A DNA stretch of 64,000 bases from Cercis canadensis (Eukaryota; Streptophyta; Magnoliopsida; Fabales; Fabaceae): assembly GCA_003255065.1 (NCBI GenBank), contig QAOA01008609.1, positions 1-64,000 of the forward strand, in the 5' to 3' direction. Positions 23,723 to 35,879 of the stretch are shown one piece after another. Made by a program: the position numbers and the translations under genes. The notes beneath the pieces were generated by a model, which searched no databases, was not told where the DNA came from, and was given only the letters and a program-made list of their open reading frames with translations. Within the stretch, counting starts at the first letter, position 1, and each line of letters starts with the position of its first letter.

Positions 23723-25921
23723 TCAGGAAATAGCATATGCATATAAGCTACCTGCTAACCAAAGACAAACATTATATAGTGGCCAACCATTAAATAGGAT
23801 ATGTTAAAGCAGGAACTGCTCGAGAAGTAATTTAAACTATAGATTCCTTGTAATACGTTAAAGAATGAAACTAGGAGCTGCACAAAAATATAGAATATAC
23901 ATGCAAAAAACTCCATATCAAATTTGTATATCTGCTTACACCACATATCCCAAACAAAATATTCTTCAAATTGCTCATATTACAAAAGATGCATCAGGGG
24001 AACTTTGTGTTGACATGCCACAAGAACTAGTTATAACTTTTTCCTTTTTATTATATTATGGAAGGAAAGAAGGTGGACAAGAAAGTGAAATAATCTCTTT
24101 GGATTAGAATCAAACAACAGAAATAATCTTGGTTACTTTAGAATTCTGGAAGGACCGCTCAAAAGCAGGGAAGCAAACATTACCTTGTCCAAGAATCAGA
24201 ATAGCATTTGAAGCTAGAGAAATAACATCTTGGATCTTTTCACTCGAGAAAACAACTTCAATAACTGAAAGAGAAAGCAGAAGTTATTTAGATTACTCAG
24301 AAAAAGAAACCCATCAAAAGTGCTCAAGAATCCCTAATTCATATTGGAGGAGAAATAGGAAAAGTGGCAATCACCTATCCAATTATAGGCAAAAAATAAG
24401 ATAACAAAAATGTCCAACTTTTTTCCAAGTAATTAGTTCTCATATACTAATCAATACAAAAGATATGAAATAAAATTATTAAGCTCTATGAACGAGAGAT
24501 ATTGATGAGCAGATTTAGAAGAAAGGATGCCTGTTTTCTAACTCAACAAATTTAACCACTATTATTTTATGAAGTGAGAAAACCTGGGAGAGGCAGTAGC
24601 TTCTCATCACCATCACTTTCATCAGTTGCATTTAAAGCATTGTCCATATCCATTGTAGCCAACATGTGCACTGAATGATATCCATCTGATATCCAGACAG
24701 TCTGGGATTCTGCAGTAAGTTTATCACAGCTCTTTAGTTGCAAAGAGTAACAGGATGATAATTGTCAAGAACCGATTCAACCCAAAAGCTTAAGCTTTTA
24801 GGTGAAGGCCCAATAATGGTTTTATATCTAACACACCCATGCACGCAAGCACAGGCTCACTTATACCTTGTGCTGAATTTCAATTTAATTGAGGAAGTGG
24901 CAACAAAAGGATTCAATCTCTTGAACATTTGGTCAAAGAGTCTCTGATATCATGTGAAAAACCGATTCAACCTAAAAGCTTAAGCTTTTAGGTGAAGGCC
25001 CAATAAGGGTTTTATATCTAACAATAAACACTAAACAGCTGCATCAAAGACTTCTAAAAGTGCATGGACCTACAAACTAATTGCAATGCCAAAACGTTAA
25101 TGGCCTTCTGTAATCACAGTATTTATCACATTGTGAAGTCTGAACTAAAAAGCATATTTCCTAATCCTTCACTCTCTTGTCATTCTAGGTCATATAAACA
25201 AAGGTCATCCATGCTGATTATCAGCAAGGCTAACCTTCCCAACCACAAAATGTGTCAATTGTCAAACTCCATTATCTTCTATTTAGATTTTAATCCCACC
25301 GCAGACAGACAAATAACTCAAGGCCAACCCCATCCTCCAGGAGATGGATATAGAATTATGAATAATTGACAGGAAAGTCAAAAGGAAACCTCAAACTGGT
25401 CTTCTACCAACAGTTTTTTGACACACCTCTAATAATTGACTGTTTTAATGTTACTTGTGAAAAACACTGAGAGGAGCCAAGCAATATCTACTCATTTTGG
25501 TCAAGTTCGTGCCCAAGCTCAGTAAGAAAACATTAAAGAAGTAACTATATCTTTTCAGCAAATGTCAAGCAATTAAAATTTCATACTCTTTCTTCCTTCT
25601 TTGAGAAAATGGACTAGACTATGATGCTTGAAGAGGAAAGTCAATTTGCATCATTGCAAAACACTCAATTTTTGCACTTACAAGAACAACCAGATCTCAT
25701 TAAAATTTAAGATCAACCCACATCCAAGCCCAATCAAAAACATGCAGGAATGCAGACAATATAGAAATCAAGCCCTTCACTTATGTCATCTTGCAAACAC
25801 CATGGAAACCATAAAGCACATACAGGGTCATTACCCCCACCTTGAGTTTAGAGATGGAGGTGTCGATCAGGTTCCTTCCTCTGGTTCTCTCTATTATTTA
25901 TTGCTTTCCCTGACTCACTCA

Positions 25922-25959
<38 letters not shown>

Positions 25960-28900
25960 GATTGGGGATTTTGCAGATGATATTCAAGAAGAGAGAATCA
26001 TGGTTGTTCTTTTTCTGTGAGTTTCCCAACTTATATGATGAGGAAAATATATAAATTCTAAGAGAGGAAGGAAGAAATCAAAGTAGCATCCAGCCACCGG
26101 CAACAGATAAGCACCCCATTCAAATAAGAACACTTAGAGAGAGTTATATTTACAGAAGGAGAGAACGAAAATATTGAGGAAAAGTAAAAAGGAAAGAGCT
26201 TCTTATGGTTAAACCATCAAATTGGGGGAAGTAATGGCTGAGATGGGAAGAAGAGTGGAAGTGGTGGATCCCCTATGGATCTATGTGATGAAAGAGGCTC
26301 TATGTTATTGTTCTCATGCGTTTCTTTTTGTTTTATTTTGTTTAATACTTATTTCTTTACCAGTTTTTAAAATTAAAATGAGTGAAATGGCGTAGTTTTG
26401 AATTACTAAAACGACATCATTTTATGCTAAGGTGGAAGATAAAAGGTCCCACGTCACACATAACGGTGACACTTAAGCAAATCCATCAACTCCATTAGTG
26501 GCAAACAAATGGAGGGACCACATTGAAGCAAAATTGGGAAGTCATGGACCAGATTGACAATTTGACAATGAGGGTCCAAACTAAGAGCACCTCCATCAGT
26601 GAGAGAGCAAAATAGGGTAGTTTTTCAATTCGCTAGTTTGTTAAAATGAACAAATATAGTTCAACATGATTTTGAAGAAAACTTGAGCAGCTTGGTAACC
26701 CTCATAAGGTATTAGCCAGAAAAAGCATATTATTGTCATAATTTAAAACATATTTTTGAGACTTTACCTAACAATACAAGATATTAGTAGTGCCACAGAT
26801 TCAAAACCTCTTTCACTAATTGAGATGCGGTGCATCAACATCCCATCAATATATTCCAAAAGAAATTAAGTGGCATGCTCGTGCTTCATTCATAATTTCA
26901 AGCACCGCAAGTTGGACATGAAGAGGGGTGCCAGATATTTCTTGTTAGCCCCCAACTAAAGCCCAAGGGCTTATGTTTAGCAGCTCTTCTACATTTAATA
27001 CAAGAATTTGATTCAATGTTCATAACACAAGGATTTTTAAGTCCAAACTCCTTATATATTTCACACAGTAACTTGAACTTTTAGGTCACATCAATAATTC
27101 CAAACATCCTTCCTCTGTTAAAACAATGTGAAGCCTTATAAATTACAGTGTCATAAAATGGTCACTTGTTTCCATCCTTTGTTGAGAATTTTCACCATCT
27201 GGAAGTTTTTGTAAGTGAGATGTAACCAGGTAAAAGTCATTCCTAACTCTAGTTTAACAAAGCATTCTGTTCTAATGATAATGTTCACCACCCTTTACGG
27301 TCCCATCTCCATTCTTAATTGACCATAATTCTGGAGGCCTCTAATATATATCTTCTCAATTATATGAGATCTAATAATAACTGAAAGAATCAAAAGAAAA
27401 AATGATGCCATATCAGTTTGAATAAGCAAGTATTACAATCTAAAAAGAACTACTAAACTTCCAGCACCTTACCCATTCTCCTCCTGGCCCCGCCACCAAC
27501 CCCCCCCAAACACAAAAAAAAAATGCCCACGCTGCAAACCCCTTTTTTTCTTTCAGATGTTTAAATGTAGTACCATATTTAACAAAATTTGTAAATATAA
27601 TAACAAAAATAATCTAGCGAGTCAGACATTCTACACATATTTATATGACAACCTTTGGTCTGGGTTCAAAACCACATAATGTTAAGAAATTGGATAGGCA
27701 AAATATGGAATTNAAATTGGATAGGCAAAACATGGAATTTTATGGAGCAGTAATCTGATGTAAAGTATTATGATCCACTGTAACAATTTTTTCAGCAATA
27801 AATTTGTAATTGTTTTCAACCAATTATGCATGTTGGAAATGAAAGAAAAAGCATGGGATGCTCCAAATTCCAAATATTGCTATATTCTCTAATTATTGAA
27901 AGATGGGCTGCAGTTGTTCAAAAGTACATTACATTTTCACCACAGCCATGATTATCTTTAACACGTGTTGTGGACAACAGAAATAAGTATCAATGCCACA
28001 ATTGATGAAAGGGTTTTAAAACAATTTTCGTCTCCACTCCCCACAAAGACTTATTTCACGTTTTGCCAGCATCAATCCAGATGCTAACACTAAGAAGGCA
28101 TACATGAATTAAATAATAAGAAAAAAGAGAACAAATTGTAAAGTAACAAATAAACAAAGAAAGAGATGCATACTTGTAGAGGCATCAGGAAGCACAGCCA
28201 GATTTTGCACTTTTATTATGTGAGGCAACTGCCTTATATGACCAGCAATATCTGATCCTATGCCAGAATTGGACAGGCATAGTAAGTGTAAATCTCCAGC
28301 TGAGTCCAAGATCAGAAACATCCTCTGGGACAGGGCCTGAATGGAAATAGCTTTTACAGACGTCAATACCTTTGTCATGGATTTGGTTTCAACATTATTT
28401 CTCTTCAATGCCACAAAACATGCACCTCCATCTCTGTCATCTTGTCTAAATCTAACATTTGTTGGCTTAACTGCAAGTCAAAACAGAAAGATTAGATGCA
28501 AACTAATAAATCATAGAAACAACTTCCAAATGAATATAGAAACAAGCAATCAGATCATGAGATCCCTACAGATCTACCCAGTAACAAACTATTGAGAGAT
28601 AGTAAAGGTTGACATCCATTCTGCCAGCTAGAGATTCTATTTGTAATACAGAAAATACATGATAGAGTCCCCAGCAAATATCTGTTCTTAATATTCAGTT
28701 ATTTACCATCTAGAGGCATCCTTATAGGATTAAACAAAGGACGGCACCTTGCATTGCACCATATCCTGGTCAAAGAGAAATACCTAGAAAACAATTTGTT
28801 AGAAGAAATAACGTACAAAAAAATAAATTATCACAATTAGTGGTGGTATATAAGATTTTTTACGATTGCCATTGATAGTAGACCACAAAACAGCACATTC

Positions 28901-31074
28901 TGGTACATTTAGGCTCACAATATATCAGTATCCACCATTAAATTGCAGTAACTACAGTCAGAAGATGGCATAGAGATGGTAATAGAACATAGGAAATCAA
29001 TCAATTCTGATCCCATGTATGAAAAACACATTACAAATTCCTACTGGATGAATGCTAAACTCTAAATCTGCTTGAGCCTTGGTAGTAAATTAACCATATC
29101 TGAATGCCAAATTAATCCTGACATCAATATATTTCTGTTAAATCAAAATTGGGACAAAGAACTAAGGAATTGTTTATCAATTGGGGAAAACTGATATTGA
29201 TTACTGAATTTACACTTTGCCGAACACAGGAAGTCCTCTTTGAAATTTGAACCAACTCAGACGTTCATGGATCATATTTCACGAAGTATTCTTTTTCTTT
29301 GGAAGATCTAGATAGAGAAGGATGTGAATTTCCTTGTCAAGAAAAGAATGGATCAAGATTCTTGCAAAATGTGGACTGTTTAGGAAAGAGACTTATCAAA
29401 GAGATGGGTCAACAAAGGATTCCTGGGGCTAATAAAAATACAAGATGCACAGAGACAACATGCGTTCCATGACTTTAAGCATAACAAAACAAAGAAATGA
29501 GCTTGCATTTGAGAGGCTGAGAAGTAAGCTCTTACATTTGCTTATTATATGTCGTTTCATCCATGGATATGAGGTATCTGACTCGCATTAAAGTTGCATT
29601 CTACTATAATTGATTCATTGTGTTTATTTCTCTCTGTACTTCAGTTCATATGAGATTTTCCATAACACCCTACCAAGGGCTATCAGAACATCCATCTGGA
29701 ATAGCTCGACAGACTTTGAATCCTTGATATCCAGATTCAAAAGAAGGTTGAGCCATTAGTTTCCATAAATGAGAAAACATTAGAGATTTACTGAGTTTAT
29801 TCAAAGTTTCTGATGCATTTTCTCCATCGTTTAGCAAAGTTGTAAGAAAGACCTGCCGTGGTTGTGTCCAATGTGATCTTGATGAATTGTTTGGATTGGA
29901 AGTAGAACCCCATTGTCTTACAAAGGACAAATAATTTGAAACATGAGATTATTGGTTACACTTAAAATGATTGTGCCTTTTACAGAATTAGCTAATCGAG
30001 GCAATTAGGGCTATGGCAGTTGGAATAGATTCAAAACAAAGAATTAGGACATTTACTTATGTATTTCCAAGGAATAAGATTACAATATAAAAGAACACCA
30101 CCCTCCCTCTCCCTGCAGTGATAAGCACAATTCCACTAAATGAAGCCAAAAGAAATTTTAGGCACTAAATTAAAATTTGCTCAAAATATTATATAGTTCA
30201 ACGTATACTTACATGAGACTAAATGTTTTTCGATTTTCCCCTCCACATCACCATTGCAAATCACCTCTGAAATCCCTTCAACACCATAATGTTTTCCTCC
30301 TCGAACTCTAACTCCACGTTTTCCAGAATCATTAGCAATCACTCCATTTGGCAGAGGCAAACCTCGACCCTCTGACTTCAAATTCTTAACTTTCTTAACT
30401 CGCCCTTTCACAAGCCGCCTGAGGCTGAAAACCCTAACTCCATTTTCTTCCCCTAAAAGCAAGAACCCGAAAGAAATGCTGACAGACCAAACGGGTTTTT
30501 CACACTCAATCACAGAACACCTCATCAATTTAACTACCACACCATCATCACCTTCGTCATTACCTTCCATATTCACCGCAAAAACCCAGATTTTTGAGCT
30601 TGAAACCGAGTACATGGCGAAGTAGTTGATCGACCCAGCGAGCTTAATCGAAACCCCATGTTTAACATTGACCAAAACCCCCAATTTCTGTTCAAATCGA
30701 AGGTCTTTCTGGGTGCAAACAACTTGGGCTCTCGCAAAAAGCTTGCTTTTCTGCAATATATAAAACCGCAGAAGAATCTCTGACCCAGCTCTATGTGGGC
30801 CAGACACAACGAACAGAACCCGGGAACTGGAATTAGGGTTGGAGCTCTGTAGCAGAAGAAAGGTGGAGGAGGAAGAAGGAGAGGGGATTTGCGTTTGTGG
30901 GGAAGGGAGAGAAGAAGAGGAAAGAGGGGAAAAGGAAGGGTAGAGAGAGAAGGAAGAGTCAGAGTGCATGAGGGCAAGGGAGAGAGAATTGGGTTCAAAG
31001 AGAATGGAGGTTATGTGAGGAGAAGAGAGAGAAGGGTTGGGGAGGGTGAGCTTGGAAGCTTGGACAAGAACCAT
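23723..31074 (-). CDS. Uncharacterised beta-propeller-like plant protein (seven coding exons)
   Basis: Coding exons on the minus strand are 31074-30213, 29916-29853, 28783-28707, 28470-28174, 24709-24584, 24264-24184 and 23751-23723. Every junction is GT-AG with matching phase and the sum is 511 aa. The N-terminal 80 residues are Ser/Pro/Leu-rich. Repeated short beta-type segments follow, for example VWSVSISFGFLLLGEENG, then MFLILDSAGDLHLLCLSN, TVWISDGYHSVHMLAT and a final ILILGQGSLYAYAIS. These recur like blades of a WD40-type propeller, but clear WD dipeptides are missing. The intron of about 3.5 kb between exons 4 and 5 (28173-24710) holds repeats. I do not recognise an established function, and the short exon 2 is supported by phase and splice sites more than by content. 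Confidence 0.8.
24769..25023. repeat. Direct repeat of a common plant interspersed motif
   Basis: A segment of about 60 bp centred on AAAAGCTTAAGCTTTTAGG occurs at about 24769-24832 and again at 24961-25023. A weaker relative lies near 58245-58320. It lies in the large intron of the minus-strand gene. It looks like the end of a dispersed repeat, but I cannot assign a family. Confidence 0.5.
25918..25960. repeat. (TC)n(AC)n microsatellite
   Basis: A compound dinucleotide repeat in an intron of the minus-strand gene. The surrounding plus-strand open frame (25628-26020) is not supported as coding. Confidence 0.9.
27686..27738. repeat. Small duplication of about 26 bp across a single N (27713)
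   Basis: The motif ATTGGATAGGCAAAA plus about ten following bases is present on both sides of the N. This is another contig-join signature, inside an intron. Confidence 0.7.
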
Positions 31075-31289
31075 TAGAGCTAGAAACCATCAACTGCAAT
31101 CGGTGTTAGAAAAGGCATTGATTTGTTGAAACTTGAAAGAGGAGAAACAGGAGGAAGAGAGAAGGGACATTGTCTTCGTGCTTTTGGAAAATTGGTTTGG
31201 TTTGGTTTTGGTATTGGGAGATCCAAGAATAGTATTTTAATAGTCGTTACTCGTTAGAACTTAGAACTTAGAAGTCTATCAAATCTGGA

Positions 31290-31897
31290 GTCAGATAACA
31301 AGTGTGCTATATGATAATAGTCTAAAAAATTGTTTAATGTCAAATTTGTTTATATTACTAAATGGCTTATAGTGTAATTTTTCACGGTTTGTGAATTTTG
31401 TGTTTAAATCTAAAATTATAGTCAAAAAATTAAAAAAAATTATAATATAAAATTTTGATATAAATTTAATGTTTGAAATATTGACAACAAAATTAAAAAA
31501 AAAATCCATTTTAAAAATAGATGGAATAATTCCTACTTATGTCAAGTTAATGGTGGCTTGTGATTGGGTGATACTAAAATTATATTCAAAATTTATTTGT
31601 TACATGTTTGAAGTTGAAGTTGCAATTAAAAATACATAAAAAAAAAAAAAGTCTCAACAATTTCCTATACTTATAAATCAAGTAATTTGTATGCTAGGGT
31701 TTCCAACTGGTTCATAAAAATCCAACTTCATCTGTTTATTTAGACAGAATCATTGTCACTAGCAGTGCACATGACATTTTTCACTCAAAACTAGAGAAAC
31801 ACTAAAGACATAATTGCACAAAACCTCTTTAATTTCAGGCCATGCACAATTTACTCTCTTGAACTCTTGAAGTTCCAAAACTGTGTAATATACAACT
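31290..31897. repeat. Duplicated low-copy segment (pairs with 50860-51567)
   Basis: About 31430-31897 matches blocks within 50860-51567: the part around AATTTAATGTTTGAAATATT, and then the part from about 31660 to 31897. The second copy has about 200 extra bases. The match stops exactly at 31897, where the hAT-like repeat begins. Confidence 0.7.
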
Positions 31898-32076
31898 AGA
31901 GGTATCAAAATGGGTTGGGCTCGTTGGGTTGGCCCACCCCGCCATGCAAAAGGGTTGGGTTGGGTTAAGGTTTTGCTGGCCCGTTTGGAAGCGGGTTTCT
32001 GAGCCCGCCCCATTTGGGTTGCGGTGCGGGTTGGGGCGGGCTGGCCCGCCAGTCAATTTTTTTTTTAAAAAAAAAA
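31898..32076. mobile_element. hAT-like element terminus, cut by the assembly gap
   Basis: It starts AGAGGTATCAAAATGGG and is followed by GC-rich GGGTTGGGC / GGCCCGCC repeats. This is the usual look of a family of plant hAT-type non-autonomous ends. The duplicated segment at 51430-51567 continues without it (TACAACT followed directly by TGTCAC), so it serves as an empty site and sets the boundary. The other end lies in or beyond the gap at 32077-33003. Confidence 0.55.
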
Positions 32077-33003
32077 NNNNNNNNNNNNNNNNNNNNNNNN
32101 NNNNNNNNNNNNNNNNNNNNNNNNNNNNNNNNNNNNNNNNNNNNNNNNNNNNNNNNNNNNNNNNNNNNNNNNNNNNNNNNNNNNNNNNNNNNNNNNNNNN
32201 NNNNNNNNNNNNNNNNNNNNNNNNNNNNNNNNNNNNNNNNNNNNNNNNNNNNNNNNNNNNNNNNNNNNNNNNNNNNNNNNNNNNNNNNNNNNNNNNNNNN
32301 NNNNNNNNNNNNNNNNNNNNNNNNNNNNNNNNNNNNNNNNNNNNNNNNNNNNNNNNNNNNNNNNNNNNNNNNNNNNNNNNNNNNNNNNNNNNNNNNNNNN
32401 NNNNNNNNNNNNNNNNNNNNNNNNNNNNNNNNNNNNNNNNNNNNNNNNNNNNNNNNNNNNNNNNNNNNNNNNNNNNNNNNNNNNNNNNNNNNNNNNNNNN
32501 NNNNNNNNNNNNNNNNNNNNNNNNNNNNNNNNNNNNNNNNNNNNNNNNNNNNNNNNNNNNNNNNNNNNNNNNNNNNNNNNNNNNNNNNNNNNNNNNNNNN
32601 NNNNNNNNNNNNNNNNNNNNNNNNNNNNNNNNNNNNNNNNNNNNNNNNNNNNNNNNNNNNNNNNNNNNNNNNNNNNNNNNNNNNNNNNNNNNNNNNNNNN
32701 NNNNNNNNNNNNNNNNNNNNNNNNNNNNNNNNNNNNNNNNNNNNNNNNNNNNNNNNNNNNNNNNNNNNNNNNNNNNNNNNNNNNNNNNNNNNNNNNNNNN
32801 NNNNNNNNNNNNNNNNNNNNNNNNNNNNNNNNNNNNNNNNNNNNNNNNNNNNNNNNNNNNNNNNNNNNNNNNNNNNNNNNNNNNNNNNNNNNNNNNNNNN
32901 NNNNNNNNNNNNNNNNNNNNNNNNNNNNNNNNNNNNNNNNNNNNNNNNNNNNNNNNNNNNNNNNNNNNNNNNNNNNNNNNNNNNNNNNNNNNNNNNNNNN
33001 NNN
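32077..33003. other. Assembly gap of 927 N
   Basis: Unsequenced. The long open frames that cross it are meaningless. Confidence 0.99.
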
Positions 33004-33227
33004 AGACAGTATGGATAAATTAGTAAATTAATTCTCTACCCCTCCAAACCCCCCAATTTAGGGGGTTGAAATTTGTGAATGAAAAAAGGAGTGCAAGGGT
33101 CAAAGTTTAACCCTTGGTCTCCTTCCCCTTTCAAACTTAAAACTCCCAAACAAGGGAGTGGACTCTCTCATTCCTCTCCTCTCCTCTCCTTTCCCCTCCA
33201 AAAGAACTCCCAAACATACCCTTAATC
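33004..33227. mobile_element. MITE-like fragment
   Basis: The segment ends with AACTCCCAAACATACCCT and carries an internal ACTCCCAAACAAGGGAGT together with CTCCT repeats. Read on the minus strand it begins AGGGTATGTTTGGGAG, a terminus seen in plant non-autonomous DNA elements. The left end is lost in the gap. The family assignment is weak. Confidence 0.35.
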
Positions 33228-33380
33228 TCAATCCCAAATAATATATTTCTCAACACTCATATTTATACTATTGCATAGAGACTTCTGGACTTACTCATTT
33301 ATTCGTATCATTATTCTAGATCCTTAAAATATAATGCACTAACATAAATAACTAAAACTCTTAGACTATTAAAACTTATA
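33228..33380 (-). mobile_element. Partial LTR of the compact two-LTR family
   Basis: Matches the LTRs at 54987-55298 and 55639-56000 on the minus strand, with shared blocks around CTCAATCCCAAATAATA and ACATAAATAACTAAAACTC. It is only part of an LTR and is an old fragment. Confidence 0.6.
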
Positions 33381-33700
33381 TAGTTGAGTAAATATATATT
33401 TGCGTCCTTGAAAGATTCAAGTTTTAACAAAATAGTTCTTAAAATACTAATAACTACAAAATAGTCCTTAAGATATCCATACCGAAATAGTCCACCGTTT
33501 AGTTATATCTATTAATAGGTGACAAAATTGATGATGTGTCATTGTTAACCGCTTACATGGTACGTTAAAGACTTAAGTGGCATTTTTAGTGGCCACTGTG
33601 GCAAATGAGGTGGATAATAAATTAACAAAAGCAAAGGAAAAAAAAAAAAAAAGGCAAAAACAAGAAACGACGTCGTTGCAAAGTTGCTATAGTGATTGTA
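33375..33700. repeat. Transposon-like remnant upstream of a defensin-like gene
   Basis: Contains stretches such as CGTCCTTGAAAGATTCAAG, AAATAGTCCTTAAG and AAACGACGTCGTTGC, which are common in plant DNA-transposon termini. No element boundaries or target duplications could be fixed. Confidence 0.3.
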
Positions 33701-33710
33701 GTCTAGAGTT

Positions 33711-34292
33711 TCACTTGTTAATCGCAATTGTATTTGCACATACACCTGAAATCAACACTAGAATACCCTCTTTAGCATTCTCTTTCTCCCTACACTGTAC
33801 AGAGCAGTGCTTACCTATGAAACAAGGCCCTTTCCATATTCCGCCTGGCCTTTCACAACTGGTTCGACAGGAAAAATTGCAATAACATTTCGTATAATCA
33901 CATACTCCATCAATTGCACCCTCAACCTCTTTGCAACATTTATCACAACTAAGCTCATTAAACATACAAATTCCTTTAAATGTTTCACCCGGATTAGGAC
34001 ATATCTCATTTTCTTCTCCCATAATTCGTAACCCTGCATATATAGAAAGAAATGAAAAAAGAAATAAAGAAAGATATTAACTGTTAATGACTATGATCAT
34101 CGTCAACAAATAGAAAAGATCGACTATCAAGCTAATAGATTGTTGATTAGTGGTGAAGGCCTGAGATAGTATATATATGCAAAAAGTCTTTAGTTCAAAA
34201 CTCCATGTCAAGAGAGAGAGAAAAGAGGACTTACCATAGGTAAAGCAGATGAAGGCAATGAAGATGGACAATTTACAAACAGAAGCAGCCAT
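33711..34292 (-). CDS. Secreted double-defensin-like peptide with divergent C-terminus
   Basis: Two exons on the minus strand, 34292-34235 and 34033-33711, 126 aa. The first exon encodes a signal peptide with core CKLSIFIAFICFTYG. The intron has a good GTAAGT donor and a TATATGCAG acceptor. The mature part has a complete first domain with eight framework Cys plus one extra (CDKCC in place of CKYIC), ending in CYCNFSC. A second domain starts CERPGGIWKGPC and continues CSVQC. Its last part, about the final 25 residues, is unlike the 45.5-kb relative and lacks the final CxC and Cys, so domain 2 probably cannot fold as a full defensin. The gamma-thionin spacing suggests a secreted antimicrobial or signalling peptide; the role is inferred. 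Confidence 0.75.
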
Positions 34293-34309
34293 GTTTGCTA
34301 GAAATTAAA

Positions 34310-35399
34310 GGCTATTTTTTTGTGATGTATTCTGGATTCTCATGGAATTTTTTCATTGGAATTTTGCTAAATTTTAACAGAATTTGAGTCCTTAGAGAAG
34401 TAGTAGTTGGAATTGCAAAATTCCAACGGAATAATAATTTCAACAAAATTTTACCGTTGGAATTTGTTTTTGAAAAACAAATTCTAACAGAAAATTCTGT
34501 TATAATTTTTAATATATTTAAATTTTTTTATTTTTTAAAAAATTTCAAAAATTATTTTTTATCTTCTGAAATTCCCACAGAATGAAATTTTTGTTGGAAT
34601 TTCTTAAGGTTTTCTTTTTTTTTTTTTAAGTTAGTAAACTCCTAAATAGTATTTCTTAAAAATTAAAATATACCATTCACAAATATCATTTTCATTAAAT
34701 AATTTTTATAACACAAATATCTATTTCATTAAATAATTCCTATAAGTGAGTAATGTATTGAGTACAAAAGTTTAAATCTCAAATAATTATACCAAATTTA
34801 TCCTATCCTCTACATAACTAGTCTTGAATATATTCAACCAAACTAGATGTGCAATATATCTTCAAATGCATGAATGTCTTGTAGCTCGTTCTTCTCCAAC
34901 CTACAAAAAGCATTTAGAAGAAAATATTACAAAGAATTCAAGAGCATATAGTTGAAAAAAGAAGCAATCTTTTCATGTCCAAAAAATGCATAAATTGAGC
35001 AATAGCATATGTAATTCCATATTCCATAATAAAAAAAAATACCTATAAATCATAAAACAACTTCAAATTACTCATACAACAAAAGCCCTAAAGAAATTCA
35101 ACTTTAAAAAATTTACACTATCCATTTTTTTATTTTTAATTTCGGACATAATTATTCACCGCATTAATCATGTTCCACTGCCCCACACGTGGTCTTATAA
35201 TCTTCTCCTTACCAGAATCATGATACTTGAGCTGAAAAACACAAAATAGCGATGTGAAATGTTGAACGCAAGCTTTAAAGATAAAATGATGTAAAAGTAT
35301 GGAACAAGATCAAGATAGAGAATTACAACTGGAGGTGAACACTCTAGCATCAATGGATGTCAGTTCCTTCTTCACACTAACTCTAAATTCTTGTGCCAA
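34310..35399. other. Intergenic AT-rich region with short inverted repeats
   Basis: No gene seen. At 34417-34470 the sequence AAATTCCAACGG is followed by CCGTTGGAATTT, and related motifs recur to about 34610, suggesting a decayed inverted-repeat element. A poly-T run lies at about 34615. Confidence 0.4.
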
Positions 35400-35879
35400 G
35401 TGTGGACACCTATTTTCGTCCAAATAATAAATTATATATATATATATATACATATGATATAATTAAATATGTGGGAAGAGATAGACATAGAAAGAGATGT
35501 GAGTGCATAAAAAAAATAAGAGACATAAGTAAATTGGAAACAAAAGAGAGAGAGATAGAAATTGTGTGCAATTGAAACACCAAAAAGGGATAGAAGGATA
35601 AGTGTTTTAAAGAGAGAAAGAGATGGAGGTTAACACAAATAGTGAGAGGGATGTGAAAGACTTAGGTACAAGGTGAGTAGTATAAAAGCAAGAGGCAAGG
35701 GCTGAAACAAATACCAACAGCAATACACAGAAAAAGAGCAATAGAGAGAACATAACTGAAACAAGGAAAAAGAGAGGGCAAAGAGAAAGAGAACCAAGGT
35801 AAGATTTCTTCATTTTCGCAGCTTTTAGGCAGTTCTGGTAGTAGTTGGTTTTATTTTTCTAGACAAAGCTTCAGGGCTC

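Noticed and set aside
25628-26020. 130-residue plus-strand open frame
   Set aside because: It crosses a (TC)n(AC)n microsatellite and lies in an intron of a minus-strand gene.
29670-29930. 86-residue minus-strand open frame
   Set aside because: It overlaps the small 64-base exon 2 (29916-29853) of the propeller-like gene in a different frame. Phase across neighbouring exons supports the exon and not this frame.
30573-30998. 141-residue minus-strand open frame
   Set aside because: A shifted-frame shadow of the first exon of the propeller-like gene.
31929-33023. Long plus-strand open frames of 334-364 residues
   Set aside because: They run through the 927-base gap and are mostly unknown residues. 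The coding flank is GC-rich transposon-end sequence.
34417-34610. Inverted CCAACGG/CCGTTGG motifs as a MITE
   Set aside because: No target duplication or clean ends could be found, so it is only mentioned as intergenic content.
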